DNA of 5,385 nucleotides from positions 1 through 5,385 of the forward strand of contig JAITVW010000308.1 in NCBI GenBank assembly GCA_031285605.1, given 5' to 3'. The DNA is from Fusobacteriales bacterium (GTDB taxonomy: Bacteria; Fusobacteriota; Fusobacteriia; Fusobacteriales; Leptotrichiaceae). Of this stretch, positions 1 through 4,822 are shown piece after piece. Made by a program: the position numbers and the translations under genes. The notes under the pieces were generated by a model. The model made no database searches, was not told the origin of the DNA, and saw only the letters and a list, made by a program, of their open reading frames with translations. Each line of letters begins with the position of its first letter. The stretch's first letter is position 1.

Positions 1-1106
1 CTGCGAAATCTTTTAAGGATGTAGTAGTAATATCGGATACAAACGATTATGAAAAAGTAAAAGAAGAAATAAACGGGTCAGGGGATGTGAGCTTTGAAAC
101 AAGAAAAAATCTTGCAGGAAAAGTATTTAATCTCTGTTCGGCTTATGATGCCGCTATATCGGAATTTCTTCTGAATGAAGAATTTCCGCATTATCTGAAT
201 ATGTCTTATGAAAAAATGTTTGACTTAAGATACGGGGAAAATCCACATCAAAAAGCTGCTTACTATGTATCTACGGTTCAGGACGGAGCAATGAAGGATT
301 TTAAACAGCTGAACGGGAAGGAACTGTCTTTTAATAATATAAGAGATATGGATATAGCGTGGAAAATAGTAAATGAATTTGATGAACCGGCATGTTCCGC
401 AATAAAACATTCTACGCCGTGCGGAGCAGCTGTGGGGAAAACTCCATTTGAAGTATATCAGAAGGCTTATGAATGTGATCCTGTATCAATATTCGGAGGA
501 ATAGTGGCTGTTAATAAAGAAGTGGATGAGGAAACTGCTGCAGAAATGGCAAAGATTTTTCTGGAGATTGTTATAGCACCTTCTTATACTGAAAAAGCTC
601 TTGAAATATTGAAAGGGAAGAAAAATCTCAGAGTAATTGAAGCCAAAACAGGAAAAGTACAGGATAAACTTGAGTATGTAAAAGTAGACGGCGGTCTGCT
701 TGTACAGGATGTAAATAAAGAGATGATGAAGGAATTTAATATAGTAACAAAAAAAGCTCCCGATGAAACTGAAATAGGAGATATGATTCTGGGAATGAAA
801 GTAGTTAAGCATGTAAAGTCCAATGCTATAGTAGTGGTAAAAGACGGTATGGCAAAGGGAACAGGAACAGGTGAAACGAACAGAATCTGGGCTACAATGC
901 AGGCTTTGGAAAGAGCAAAGGATGGTTCTGTTCTGGCATCTGATGCATTTTTTCCGTTCAGGGACTGTGTAGATGAAGCTGCCAAAGCCGGAATTACTGC
1001 CATAATACAGCCCGGAGGTTCGATGAGAGACCAGGAATCTGTAGATGCATGTAATGAACATGGTATATCAATGGTATTTACCGGAATAAGACATTTTAAA
1101 CATTAG
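1..1106 (+). CDS. purH: Bifunctional AICAR transformylase / IMP cyclohydrolase PurH (5' end missing)
   Basis: PurH catalyses the last two steps of IMP synthesis in the cytoplasm: formyl transfer from 10-formyl-THF to AICAR, then ring closure of FAICAR. The reading frame is open from base 3, and 367 residues are visible. PurH is usually about 510 residues, so roughly 145 N-terminal residues, most of the IMP cyclohydrolase domain, lie upstream. The first visible residues ([19 protein letters not shown]) match the end of that domain, so the GTG or ATG codons nearby are not the true start. The transformylase domain shows [21 protein letters not shown], the catalytic Lys-His pair in IKHSTPCG (Lys at 405-407, His at 408-410), [43 protein letters not shown] and the C-terminal TGIRHFKH. 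Two sites differ from the commonest form: Thr for Asn in KHxxPCG, and Glu for the usual Gln in GTGTGETNR (873-875). The neighbour is purD in the same operon. Confidence 0.97.
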   Translation, partial: AKSFKDVVVISDTNDYEKVKEEINGSGDVSFETRKNLAGKVFNLCSAYDAAISEFLLNEEFPHYLNMSYEKMFDLRYGENPHQKAAYYVSTVQDGAMKDFKQLNGKELSFNNIRDMDIAWKIVNEFDEPACSAIKHSTPCGAAVGKTPFEVYQKAYECDPVSIFGGIVAVNKEVDEETAAEMAKIFLEIVIAPSYTEKALEILKGKKNLRVIEAKTGKVQDKLEYVKVDGGLLVQDVNKEMMKEFNIVTKKAPDETEIGDMILGMKVVKHVKSNAIVVVKDGMAKGTGTGETNRIWATMQALERAKDGSVLASDAFFPFRDCVDEAAKAGITAIIQPGGSMRDQESVDACNEHGISMVFTGIRHFKH

Positions 1107-1110
1107 GAGA
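1105..1110 (+). promoter_or_regulatory. Ribosome binding site of purD overlapping the purH stop codon
   Basis: The Shine-Dalgarno sequence AGGAGA shares its first two bases with the purH TAG stop (1104-1106) and lies four bases before the ATG at 1115. This layout suggests translational coupling of purH and purD and rules out a promoter or terminator between them. The spacing is what fixes the purD start. Confidence 0.85.
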
Positions 1111-1114
1111 AAAA

Positions 1115-2365
1115 ATGAAAATATTGATAATAGGAAGCGGAGGAAGAGAACACGCAATTGCATGGAAACTGTCACAGAACCCAAAAGTAGAGAAAATATA
1201 TGCAGCAGCAGGAAATGCAGGCATAGATCTTTTGGAAAGAGGAGAATGCATAAATCTGAAAACTGTTGATGAAATATTAGAATTTGCAACAGAAAAAACA
1301 ATTGATCTGACAATAGTGGGAAGTGAAGAGCTTCTTGTAGAAGGAATAGTTGATAAATTTACCGAGAAAAATCTGAAAATTTTCGGGCCTGATAAATATG
1401 CGGCGCAATTAGAAGGAAGTAAGGTTTTTTCAAAAGATTTTATGAAAAAATACGGAGTAAAAACAGCAGAATATATGACCTTTTCAGACAGCGGCAAGGC
1501 TCTGGAATATTTGTCAAATGTAAAATTTCCTGTAGTGGTAAAAGCAAGCGGGCTTGCAGCGGGAAAAGGTGTAATAATAGCACAAAATAAAGAAGAAGCA
1601 GAAAAAGCCGTGAATGAAATAATGGTGGAGATGAGATTTGACAGTGCCGGAAATGAAGTGGTAATTGAGGAGTTTCTTGAAGGATATGAGGCTTCTGTTC
1701 TGTCATTTACAGATTCTGAAACGATTCTGACTATGGTAAGTGCCAAAGATCATAAAAAGATCGGAGAAAATGAAACAGGATTAAATACCGGGGGAATGGG
1801 AGCCATATGTCCGAACCCTTATATGACTGATAATGTGGAAACAGCATTCAGAAAAGAGATATTGGAACCGACATTGAAAGGAATAAAAGCAGAAAAAATG
1901 GAGTTTGCCGGTATAATATTTTTTGGTGTAATGATAACCAAAAAAGGTGTGTATCTTCTGGAATATAATATGAGACTGGGAGATCCGGAAACACAGGCAG
2001 TCCTTCCGTTACTGAAAACAGACCTTCTGGATATAATTGACAGCTGTATGAATAAAGAACTGGATAAAATAACACTTGAATGGAAAAAAGGATTTTCATG
2101 CTGTGTAGTAGCTTCTTCAGGCGGATATCCCGAAGATTATAAAAAAGGCTGTGAAATTATTTTTAATGAAAAGGACGGGCTTGTATTTACGGCCGGAGTG
2201 GCAGAAAAAGACGGGAAATTTCTTACTTCCGGAGGAAGAGTTTTGAGCACTGTAGGCTTGGGTGATACTTTGGAAGAAGCAAGGGAAAATGCATATGATA
2301 TTTTGGAAAATATAAGTTTTGACGGTAAATACTGTAGGAAAGATATCGGGAAAATTCAAATATAG
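1115..2365 (+). CDS. purD: Phosphoribosylamine-glycine ligase (GAR synthetase) PurD
   Basis: PurD joins phosphoribosylamine to glycine using ATP, giving GAR, the second step of de novo purine synthesis. The 416 residues match the usual length of about 420, so the gene is complete. Seen in order: the N-domain start MKILIIGSGGREHAIAWKLS (1-20); GPDKYAAQLEGSK (91-103), leading into the ATP-grasp domain; the nucleotide loop VKASGLAAGKGV (142-153); EEFLEGYEASV (185-195); DHKK...TGLNTGGMGA (212-230), where most family members have DHKR and a Pro before NTGGMGA; the metal-binding segment EYNMRLGDPETQ (283-294), with Glu283 and Asn285; and the C-domain with GGYPEDYKKG (346-355). It follows purH by eight bases and is probably the last gene of the purine operon. 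No clear terminator follows it, and the next strong promoter (2459-2488) starts a separate unit. Confidence 0.97.
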   Translation: MKILIIGSGGREHAIAWKLSQNPKVEKIYAAAGNAGIDLLERGECINLKTVDEILEFATEKTIDLTIVGSEELLVEGIVDKFTEKNLKIFGPDKYAAQLEGSKVFSKDFMKKYGVKTAEYMTFSDSGKALEYLSNVKFPVVVKASGLAAGKGVIIAQNKEEAEKAVNEIMVEMRFDSAGNEVVIEEFLEGYEASVLSFTDSETILTMVSAKDHKKIGENETGLNTGGMGAICPNPYMTDNVETAFRKEILEPTLKGIKAEKMEFAGIIFFGVMITKKGVYLLEYNMRLGDPETQAVLPLLKTDLLDIIDSCMNKELDKITLEWKKGFSCCVVASSGGYPEDYKKGCEIIFNEKDGLVFTAGVAEKDGKFLTSGGRVLSTVGLGDTLEEARENAYDILENISFDGKYCRKDIGKIQI

Positions 2366-2458
2366 AGATGTTATATATTCTAACTGTCAATAAATAATTT
2401 TATGATTTTTCAATAGATATTGTCTGTAAAAATAAGATTTTTTAATATTTAAATCAGA

Positions 2459-2488
2459 TTGACAAAAAAATAAAATAAATGGTATATT
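2459..2488 (+). promoter_or_regulatory. Sigma-70 promoter of the outer-membrane protein gene
   Basis: A perfect -35 TTGACA (2459-2464) and a -10 TATATT (2483-2488) are 18 bp apart, with an A-rich spacer. Transcription would begin near 2495, giving a leader of about 70 nt before the ATG at 2564. The position directly upstream of the barrel-protein gene and the near-consensus boxes suggest strong expression. Confidence 0.75.
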
Positions 2489-2498
2489 AACTGTGAGG

Positions 2499-2534
2499 AT
2501 ATCCGTATTTAGAGTTATTTAATATCGGGGATAT
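2499..2534 (+). other. Possible stem-loop in the leader of the outer-membrane protein mRNA
   Basis: ATATCCGTATT (2499-2509) can pair with 2521-2534 (AATA, bulged T, CGG, bulged GG, ATAT). This gives an 11-bp stem around an 11-nt loop, starting just after the predicted transcription start. U-rich sequence (2534-2550) follows, then the ribosome site. It could stabilise the 5' end, act as a weak attenuator, or be chance folding of AT-rich DNA. I recognise no riboswitch class. Confidence 0.35.
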
Positions 2535-2552
2535 TTTTAATATTTTTAATTT

Positions 2553-2558
2553 AGGAGG
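2553..2558 (+). promoter_or_regulatory. Ribosome binding site of the outer-membrane protein gene
   Basis: A full AGGAGG lies five bases before the ATG at 2564. It fixes the start directly ahead of a classical signal peptide. Confidence 0.85.
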
Positions 2559-2563
2559 AAGAA

Positions 2564-3292
2564 ATGAAAAAATTATTGATTAGCTTATTTACAATTGTTT
2601 CACTGGCTTCGTTTTCAGATGAACTGATTATCCGTGGAGGATTTGATGTATTTAATGATTACAGCGGAATGTCGGATTTTATAACAGGAGATTCCGGTGA
2701 CGACAGTCTTGGATTTGAATTGGGGATAGAGTATCTGAAAACTGTTGCTCCTAATTTTTTAATAGGAACAGGTATAGGATATCAGGGACATTCAAAGGCG
2801 GAAGGAAAAAGAGTAACAATAGACAGCTGGTATGATTACGGAGATTACTATGAACATACATATGGTTATGATGATCAGGTCTATTATGACAGTGTACCTT
2901 TATACATAACTGCAAAATATGAGTTTGATACACCGAATAAATATATAAAACCATACGTAAAAGCAAATTTGGGTTACTCTTTCAATATTCATAAGAATGA
3001 TCTTACGCTTAATGATAAAGTAACACAGTATGTATATGACTGGTATTATGATGATTATGACGAATATGCTTACTCATATGATTCAAAATCGTATGATACA
3101 GACATAGAGAACGGATTATATTATGGAATAGGCGGAGGAGTACAGATAAACGGACTAACGATTGATCTTATGTATCAGGCAAATTATGCTAAAGCTAAGA
3201 TTGACAATGGAGACGGTACAAGACAGGAACATAATCTAAACCTTCACAAAGTAACATTTGGATTTGGTTATGCATTTAATTTTAGTTATTAA
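2564..3292 (+). CDS. Small outer-membrane beta-barrel protein (porin-like / OMP_b-brl type)
   Basis: This is a secreted outer-membrane protein, 242 residues long. Residues 1-18 form a signal peptide (Lys-Lys, a hydrophobic core, then ASFS before DEL), with likely cleavage near 18/19. The mature part alternates short amphipathic strands with Gly and aromatic residues, for example FELGIEYL, LIGTGIGYQ, VPLYITAKYEF, YIKPYVKANLGYSF, GLYYGIGGGVQI, LTIDLMYQANYA and the last strand KVTFGFGYAFNFSY. The final strand ends in an aromatic residue, as expected of the signal read by the BAM assembly machinery. The size fits roughly an 8-stranded barrel of the OmpA/OmpW-like class. Residues about 87-110 and 158-180 are very rich in Tyr and Asp and probably form two surface loops. 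It has its own promoter and terminator-like hairpin, so it is monocistronic. The class is fairly sure; ligand, transport role or adhesin function cannot be told from the sequence. Confidence 0.85.
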   Translation: MKKLLISLFTIVSLASFSDELIIRGGFDVFNDYSGMSDFITGDSGDDSLGFELGIEYLKTVAPNFLIGTGIGYQGHSKAEGKRVTIDSWYDYGDYYEHTYGYDDQVYYDSVPLYITAKYEFDTPNKYIKPYVKANLGYSFNIHKNDLTLNDKVTQYVYDWYYDDYDEYAYSYDSKSYDTDIENGLYYGIGGGVQINGLTIDLMYQANYAKAKIDNGDGTRQEHNLNLHKVTFGFGYAFNFSY

Positions 3293-3305
3293 AAATATAA
3301 AAAGG

Positions 3306-3331
3306 CCGGGACAGGATTTTCTGTAAACCGG
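3306..3331 (+). other. 3' UTR hairpin after the outer-membrane protein gene
   Basis: CCGG (3306-3309) pairs with CCGG (3328-3331), and ACAG (3311-3314) pairs with CTGT (3321-3324). A small internal loop (G opposite AAA) separates the two helices, and a 6-nt loop closes the structure. It begins 13 bases after the stop codon. No T-run follows, so alone it is not a classical terminator; it may protect the mRNA 3' end. Confidence 0.5.
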
Positions 3332-3335
3332 AAAC

Positions 3336-3377
3336 ACAGGATGAGGAGGAGTTTTTATTATCCTCCCTTCTGTTTTT
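3336..3377 (+). terminator. Rho-independent terminator of the outer-membrane protein gene
   Basis: ACAG plus GGAGGA (3336-3339, 3345-3350) pairs with TCCTCC plus CTGT (3361-3366, 3370-3373) around a 10-nt loop, with two small bulges between the helices. TTTTT (3373-3377) follows. It is the second of two adjacent hairpins and the only one with a U-tract. Confidence 0.75.
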
Positions 3378-3469
3378 GAAAGTGCTGTTATAAGATATGC
3401 ATTTGTTTAGAAAGAATATTCTACATAGTTTATCCGCTAAATCTAAAGTTAAAATAAAAATATGAAATT

Positions 3470-3484
3470 AGTAATTAAATTACT
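3470..3484. promoter_or_regulatory. 15-bp palindrome upstream of a promoter, candidate operator
   Basis: AGTAATT and AATTACT form a perfect 7-bp inverted repeat around a single A. Its centre is about 70 bp before the predicted start of the next transcript. The AT-rich shape resembles sites bound by dimeric regulators such as the MarR family, but palindromes of this size arise by chance in DNA this AT-rich. The surrounding stretch 3381-3513 holds no ORF that I can support; a further 10-bp palindrome, AGAATATTCT, lies at 3413-3422. Confidence 0.25.
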
Positions 3485-3513
3485 GAAAATAAGTGTAAAA
3501 TAATTAAAAAAAT

Positions 3514-3542
3514 TTGACATTTAACATTAAATATAGTAAAAT
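3514..3542 (+). promoter_or_regulatory. Sigma-70 promoter of the small-ORF transcription unit
   Basis: A perfect -35 TTGACA (3514-3519) and a -10 TAAAAT (3537-3542) are separated by exactly 17 bp. The predicted start is near 3549. No large gene follows; the transcript would carry the hairpin at 3565-3608 and then the 37-codon ORF at 3635. Confidence 0.7.
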
Positions 3543-3564
3543 ATTTATAAGTAAAACACGAAAT

Positions 3565-3608
3565 AAAGCCGTAAAAAGTAACTGAGTTATGAATATACCG
3601 GCTTTTTT
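3565..3608 (+). terminator. Terminator-like hairpin in a 5' leader (possible attenuator)
   Basis: AAAGCCG (3565-3571) pairs with CGGCTTT (3599-3605), and TTTTTT (3603-3608) overlaps the end of the stem. Inside, TAAC (3579-3582) can pair with GTTA (3586-3589) around a TGA loop. The hairpin lies about 16 nt after the predicted start and 27 nt before the next ATG. RNA polymerase could stop here and release a small RNA of about 60 nt, or read through into the small ORF. I recognise no known riboswitch consensus in it. Confidence 0.5.
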
Positions 3609-3624
3609 AATAAAAGGAAACAGC

Positions 3625-3630
3625 GGAGGA
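3625..3630 (+). promoter_or_regulatory. Ribosome binding site of the 37-codon ORF
   Basis: GGAGGA lies four bases before the ATG at 3635. It is as strong as the sites of the large genes in the window and is the main reason to treat the short ORF as translated. Confidence 0.6.
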
Positions 3631-3634
3631 AAAT

Positions 3635-3748
3635 ATGAGAACGGGGAAAACAGAAGAATTAATAAAAAGTTATGTGAAAAATCCAAATGAAGAAGATAAT
3701 CTGATGACGGTATCAGAGAATTATATAATAAATAAAAGAAAAAAGTGA
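3635..3748 (+). CDS. Small hypothetical protein, 37 aa
   Basis: The peptide begins MRTGKTEELIKSYVKNPNEE, continues with NLMTVSENYI, and ends in a basic NKRKK tail. I do not recognise it. It is hydrophilic and has no signal peptide, membrane segment or cysteine; residues 6-15 could form a short helix. Support for it being real is contextual: a consensus promoter (3514-3542), a GGAGGA ribosome site four bases before the ATG, and a terminator-like hairpin starting four bases after the TGA. I checked the other two frames beyond the stop and found no continuation, so a recent frameshift is not evident. Alternatives are the remnant of a longer gene, a leader peptide without a downstream gene, or chance ORF within a regulatory RNA. 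Confidence 0.5.
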   Translation: MRTGKTEELIKSYVKNPNEEDNLMTVSENYIINKRKK

Positions 3749-3752
3749 GAAA

Positions 3753-3829
3753 ACAACATTTTTGAAATAGTAATAGAAGTATAGGCAAACCTGTAATTAA
3801 ATTAATATTTTTAAAATGTTGTATTTTTT
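3753..3829 (+). terminator. Long-loop inverted repeat with U-run after the 37-codon ORF
   Basis: ACAACATTTT (3753-3762) and AAAATGTTGT (3813-3822) are perfect 10-bp complements. TTTTTT follows at 3824-3829. The 50-nt interior contains a second small hairpin, ATAGG (3781-3785) with CCTGT (3790-3794). The position right after the ORF stop and the U-run favour a terminator, but the large loop makes it atypical. No flanking target-site duplication is visible, so a mobile element is less likely. Confidence 0.45.
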
Positions 3830-4060
3830 AAAATAAAAATATAAAGTAAGTTTAATTTCAAGTCCGGCACGATTTTTAATAAAATTATATATAAATCTGG
3901 TTAACTTTTTCAGAATATAAGACTTGATATCAATTTTATCAATAAATTTGATTGATTAATAATAAAAACTTTAGCGGTATTAATAGAATCAAACTAGAAA
4001 AAATATAAAACTGTGATATTCCACAAAACTTTATCAAAACAGACTGGCTGGACATGAAAG
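3830..4060. other. AT-rich intergenic stretch without a supported gene
   Basis: All frames are broken by stops, apart from short runs with no ribosome site. The only structure I see is a cluster of TTGAT/ATCAA words at 3924-3956: a TTGATATCAA palindrome (3924-3933), ATCAA at 3938, and overlapping TTGAT at 3948 and 3952. It could be an operator region for the gene at 4116 or simple AT bias. Confidence 0.3.
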
Positions 4061-4089
4061 TTGAAACGTTTATCCAATAATACGATAAA
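4061..4089 (+). promoter_or_regulatory. Weak promoter candidate for the 208-aa protein gene
   Basis: TTGAAA (4061-4066) and GATAAA (4084-4089) are 17 bp apart and would start a transcript near 4096, just before the ribosome site at 4098. The -10 matches only four of six consensus bases. An AAACGTTT palindrome (4064-4071) overlaps the -35 end and could be a repressor site. Confidence 0.3.
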
Positions 4090-4097
4090 TTTAAAAG

Positions 4098-4104
4098 AAA
4101 GGAG
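4098..4104 (+). promoter_or_regulatory. Ribosome binding site of the 208-aa protein gene
   Basis: AAAGGAG ends 11 bases before the ATG at 4116, slightly farther than usual. A possible GTG start at 4152 would give a shorter, more typical signal peptide but has no ribosome site, so the ATG is preferred. Confidence 0.6.
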
Positions 4105-4115
4105 TTATAATAGGA

Positions 4116-4742
4116 ATGCATAATTATCATACATTTATCATACAATATAATGTGTATAAACTAAGGAAACTTTTTATATTAATCTTCGTATTAATAATAC
4201 CGGTTTTAACCATTTCAAAATCCAAGCCGGAAACTTCTGCGGATAATTTTTATGAACTGAAAAAAATCAATCAAATAGTAATAAAATTAATAAAAGACAG
4301 AGATATAGGCACTTTATCCAAATATGCACATCCCAAAAAAGGGATTATGTTTTCACCTTATTCTGATTTGAAAAACAATGATAATCAGATAATTGGAAAA
4401 AAAGATATGGTAAAAACCTATGAAAAAAATGAAGAGCTGGTATGGGGAGAATATGACAGAACGGGAACACGTATTCTTCTTACATTCGATAATTATTTTG
4501 ACAGGTTTATATATGATATGGATTTTATAGAGTATAATTTGAATTATGACAGTATAATGGGAATAGGTAATACTCTTGAAAATATAAACAGTGTTTTTCC
4601 AAATGCCAGATCTGTGGAATATTATGTTCCGGGGACTGAAAAATATGAATATACAGACTGGAAAAGTCTCAGACTCCTGTACGAGATGTACAAGGGGAAA
4701 TACTATCTTGTAGCGGTAGTTCATAATGAGTGGACAATATAG
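4116..4742 (+). CDS. Exported or membrane-anchored protein of an uncharacterised conserved family
   Basis: The protein has 208 residues. Its N-terminus has about 14 polar and aromatic residues, a basic KLRK (15-18), then a hydrophobic stretch FILIFVLIIPVLTI (20-33). It is therefore secreted or anchored; there is no cysteine, so it is not a lipoprotein. The C-terminal 150 residues contain motifs I remember from uncharacterised extracytoplasmic proteins of Firmicutes, in the same order: HPKKGIMFSPY (72-82), a WG-Y-D segment (110-113), LTFDNYFDRFIYDMDF (122-137), FPNARSVEYYVPG (161-173), DWKSLRLLYE (181-190) and the ending YLVAVVHNEWTI (197-208). That match is from memory, not a search. The layout, an N-terminal helix followed by strands, might suit an NTF2-like fold, which is inference only. 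Function is unknown. The ORF is complete, faces a new promoter downstream and probably stands alone. Confidence 0.8.
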   Translation: MHNYHTFIIQYNVYKLRKLFILIFVLIIPVLTISKSKPETSADNFYELKKINQIVIKLIKDRDIGTLSKYAHPKKGIMFSPYSDLKNNDNQIIGKKDMVKTYEKNEELVWGEYDRTGTRILLTFDNYFDRFIYDMDFIEYNLNYDSIMGIGNTLENINSVFPNARSVEYYVPGTEKYEYTDWKSLRLLYEMYKGKYYLVAVVHNEWTI

Positions 4743-4765
4743 CTATCATCCGGCATTTTTTTAAT

Positions 4766-4794
4766 TTGACAATTATTTTAAAATAAGTTATTAT
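4766..4794 (+). promoter_or_regulatory. Sigma-70 promoter of the VOC-family gene
   Basis: A perfect -35 TTGACA (4766-4771) and a -10 TATTAT (4789-4794) are spaced by 17 bp. The predicted start near 4801 gives a leader of about 22 nt. It lies between the stop at 4742 and the next ATG, so the VOC gene has its own promoter. Confidence 0.75.
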
Positions 4795-4822
4795 TGCTTA
4801 TACAAATATAAGAGGTGTTAAT

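Noticed and set aside
584..1061. Long - strand open frames inside purH, with similar ones inside purD at 1096-1746
   Set aside because: They lie opposite well-conserved purine genes, show no recognisable motifs and have no plausible ribosome sites.
2428..2443. AAAAAT-AAG-ATTTTTT hairpin as a purD terminator
   Set aside because: The stem is six A-U pairs with a 3-nt loop, too weak to call. No better purD terminator was found in 2366-2458.
3545..3635. A known riboswitch (c-di-GMP, preQ1, fluoride and guanidine types considered)
   Set aside because: The conserved loops and junction sequences I remember for these classes are absent; only a generic terminator-like hairpin is visible.
3504..3788. 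A 94-aa open frame on the - strand across the small-ORF unit
   Set aside because: It is a low-complexity Leu/Phe/Ser frame opposite A-rich DNA. The + strand has promoter, ribosome site and hairpins in proper order, so the - frame looks like a by-product.
4009..4080. Short open frame ending in KTDWLDMKVETFIQ as a gene remnant
   Set aside because: It has no start codon or ribosome site, is only about 23 codons long, and I recognise no family.
3939..4145. A 68-aa open frame on the - strand
   Set aside because: It is full of Ile, Leu, Tyr and Phe as expected of AT-rich noncoding DNA, has no ribosome site ahead of its ATG, and overlaps the start of the supported gene at 4116.
4741..4762. Seven T's after the 208-aa gene as a terminator
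   Set aside because: No stable stem precedes the T-run; only short, interrupted pairings such as GGA/TCC are possible.
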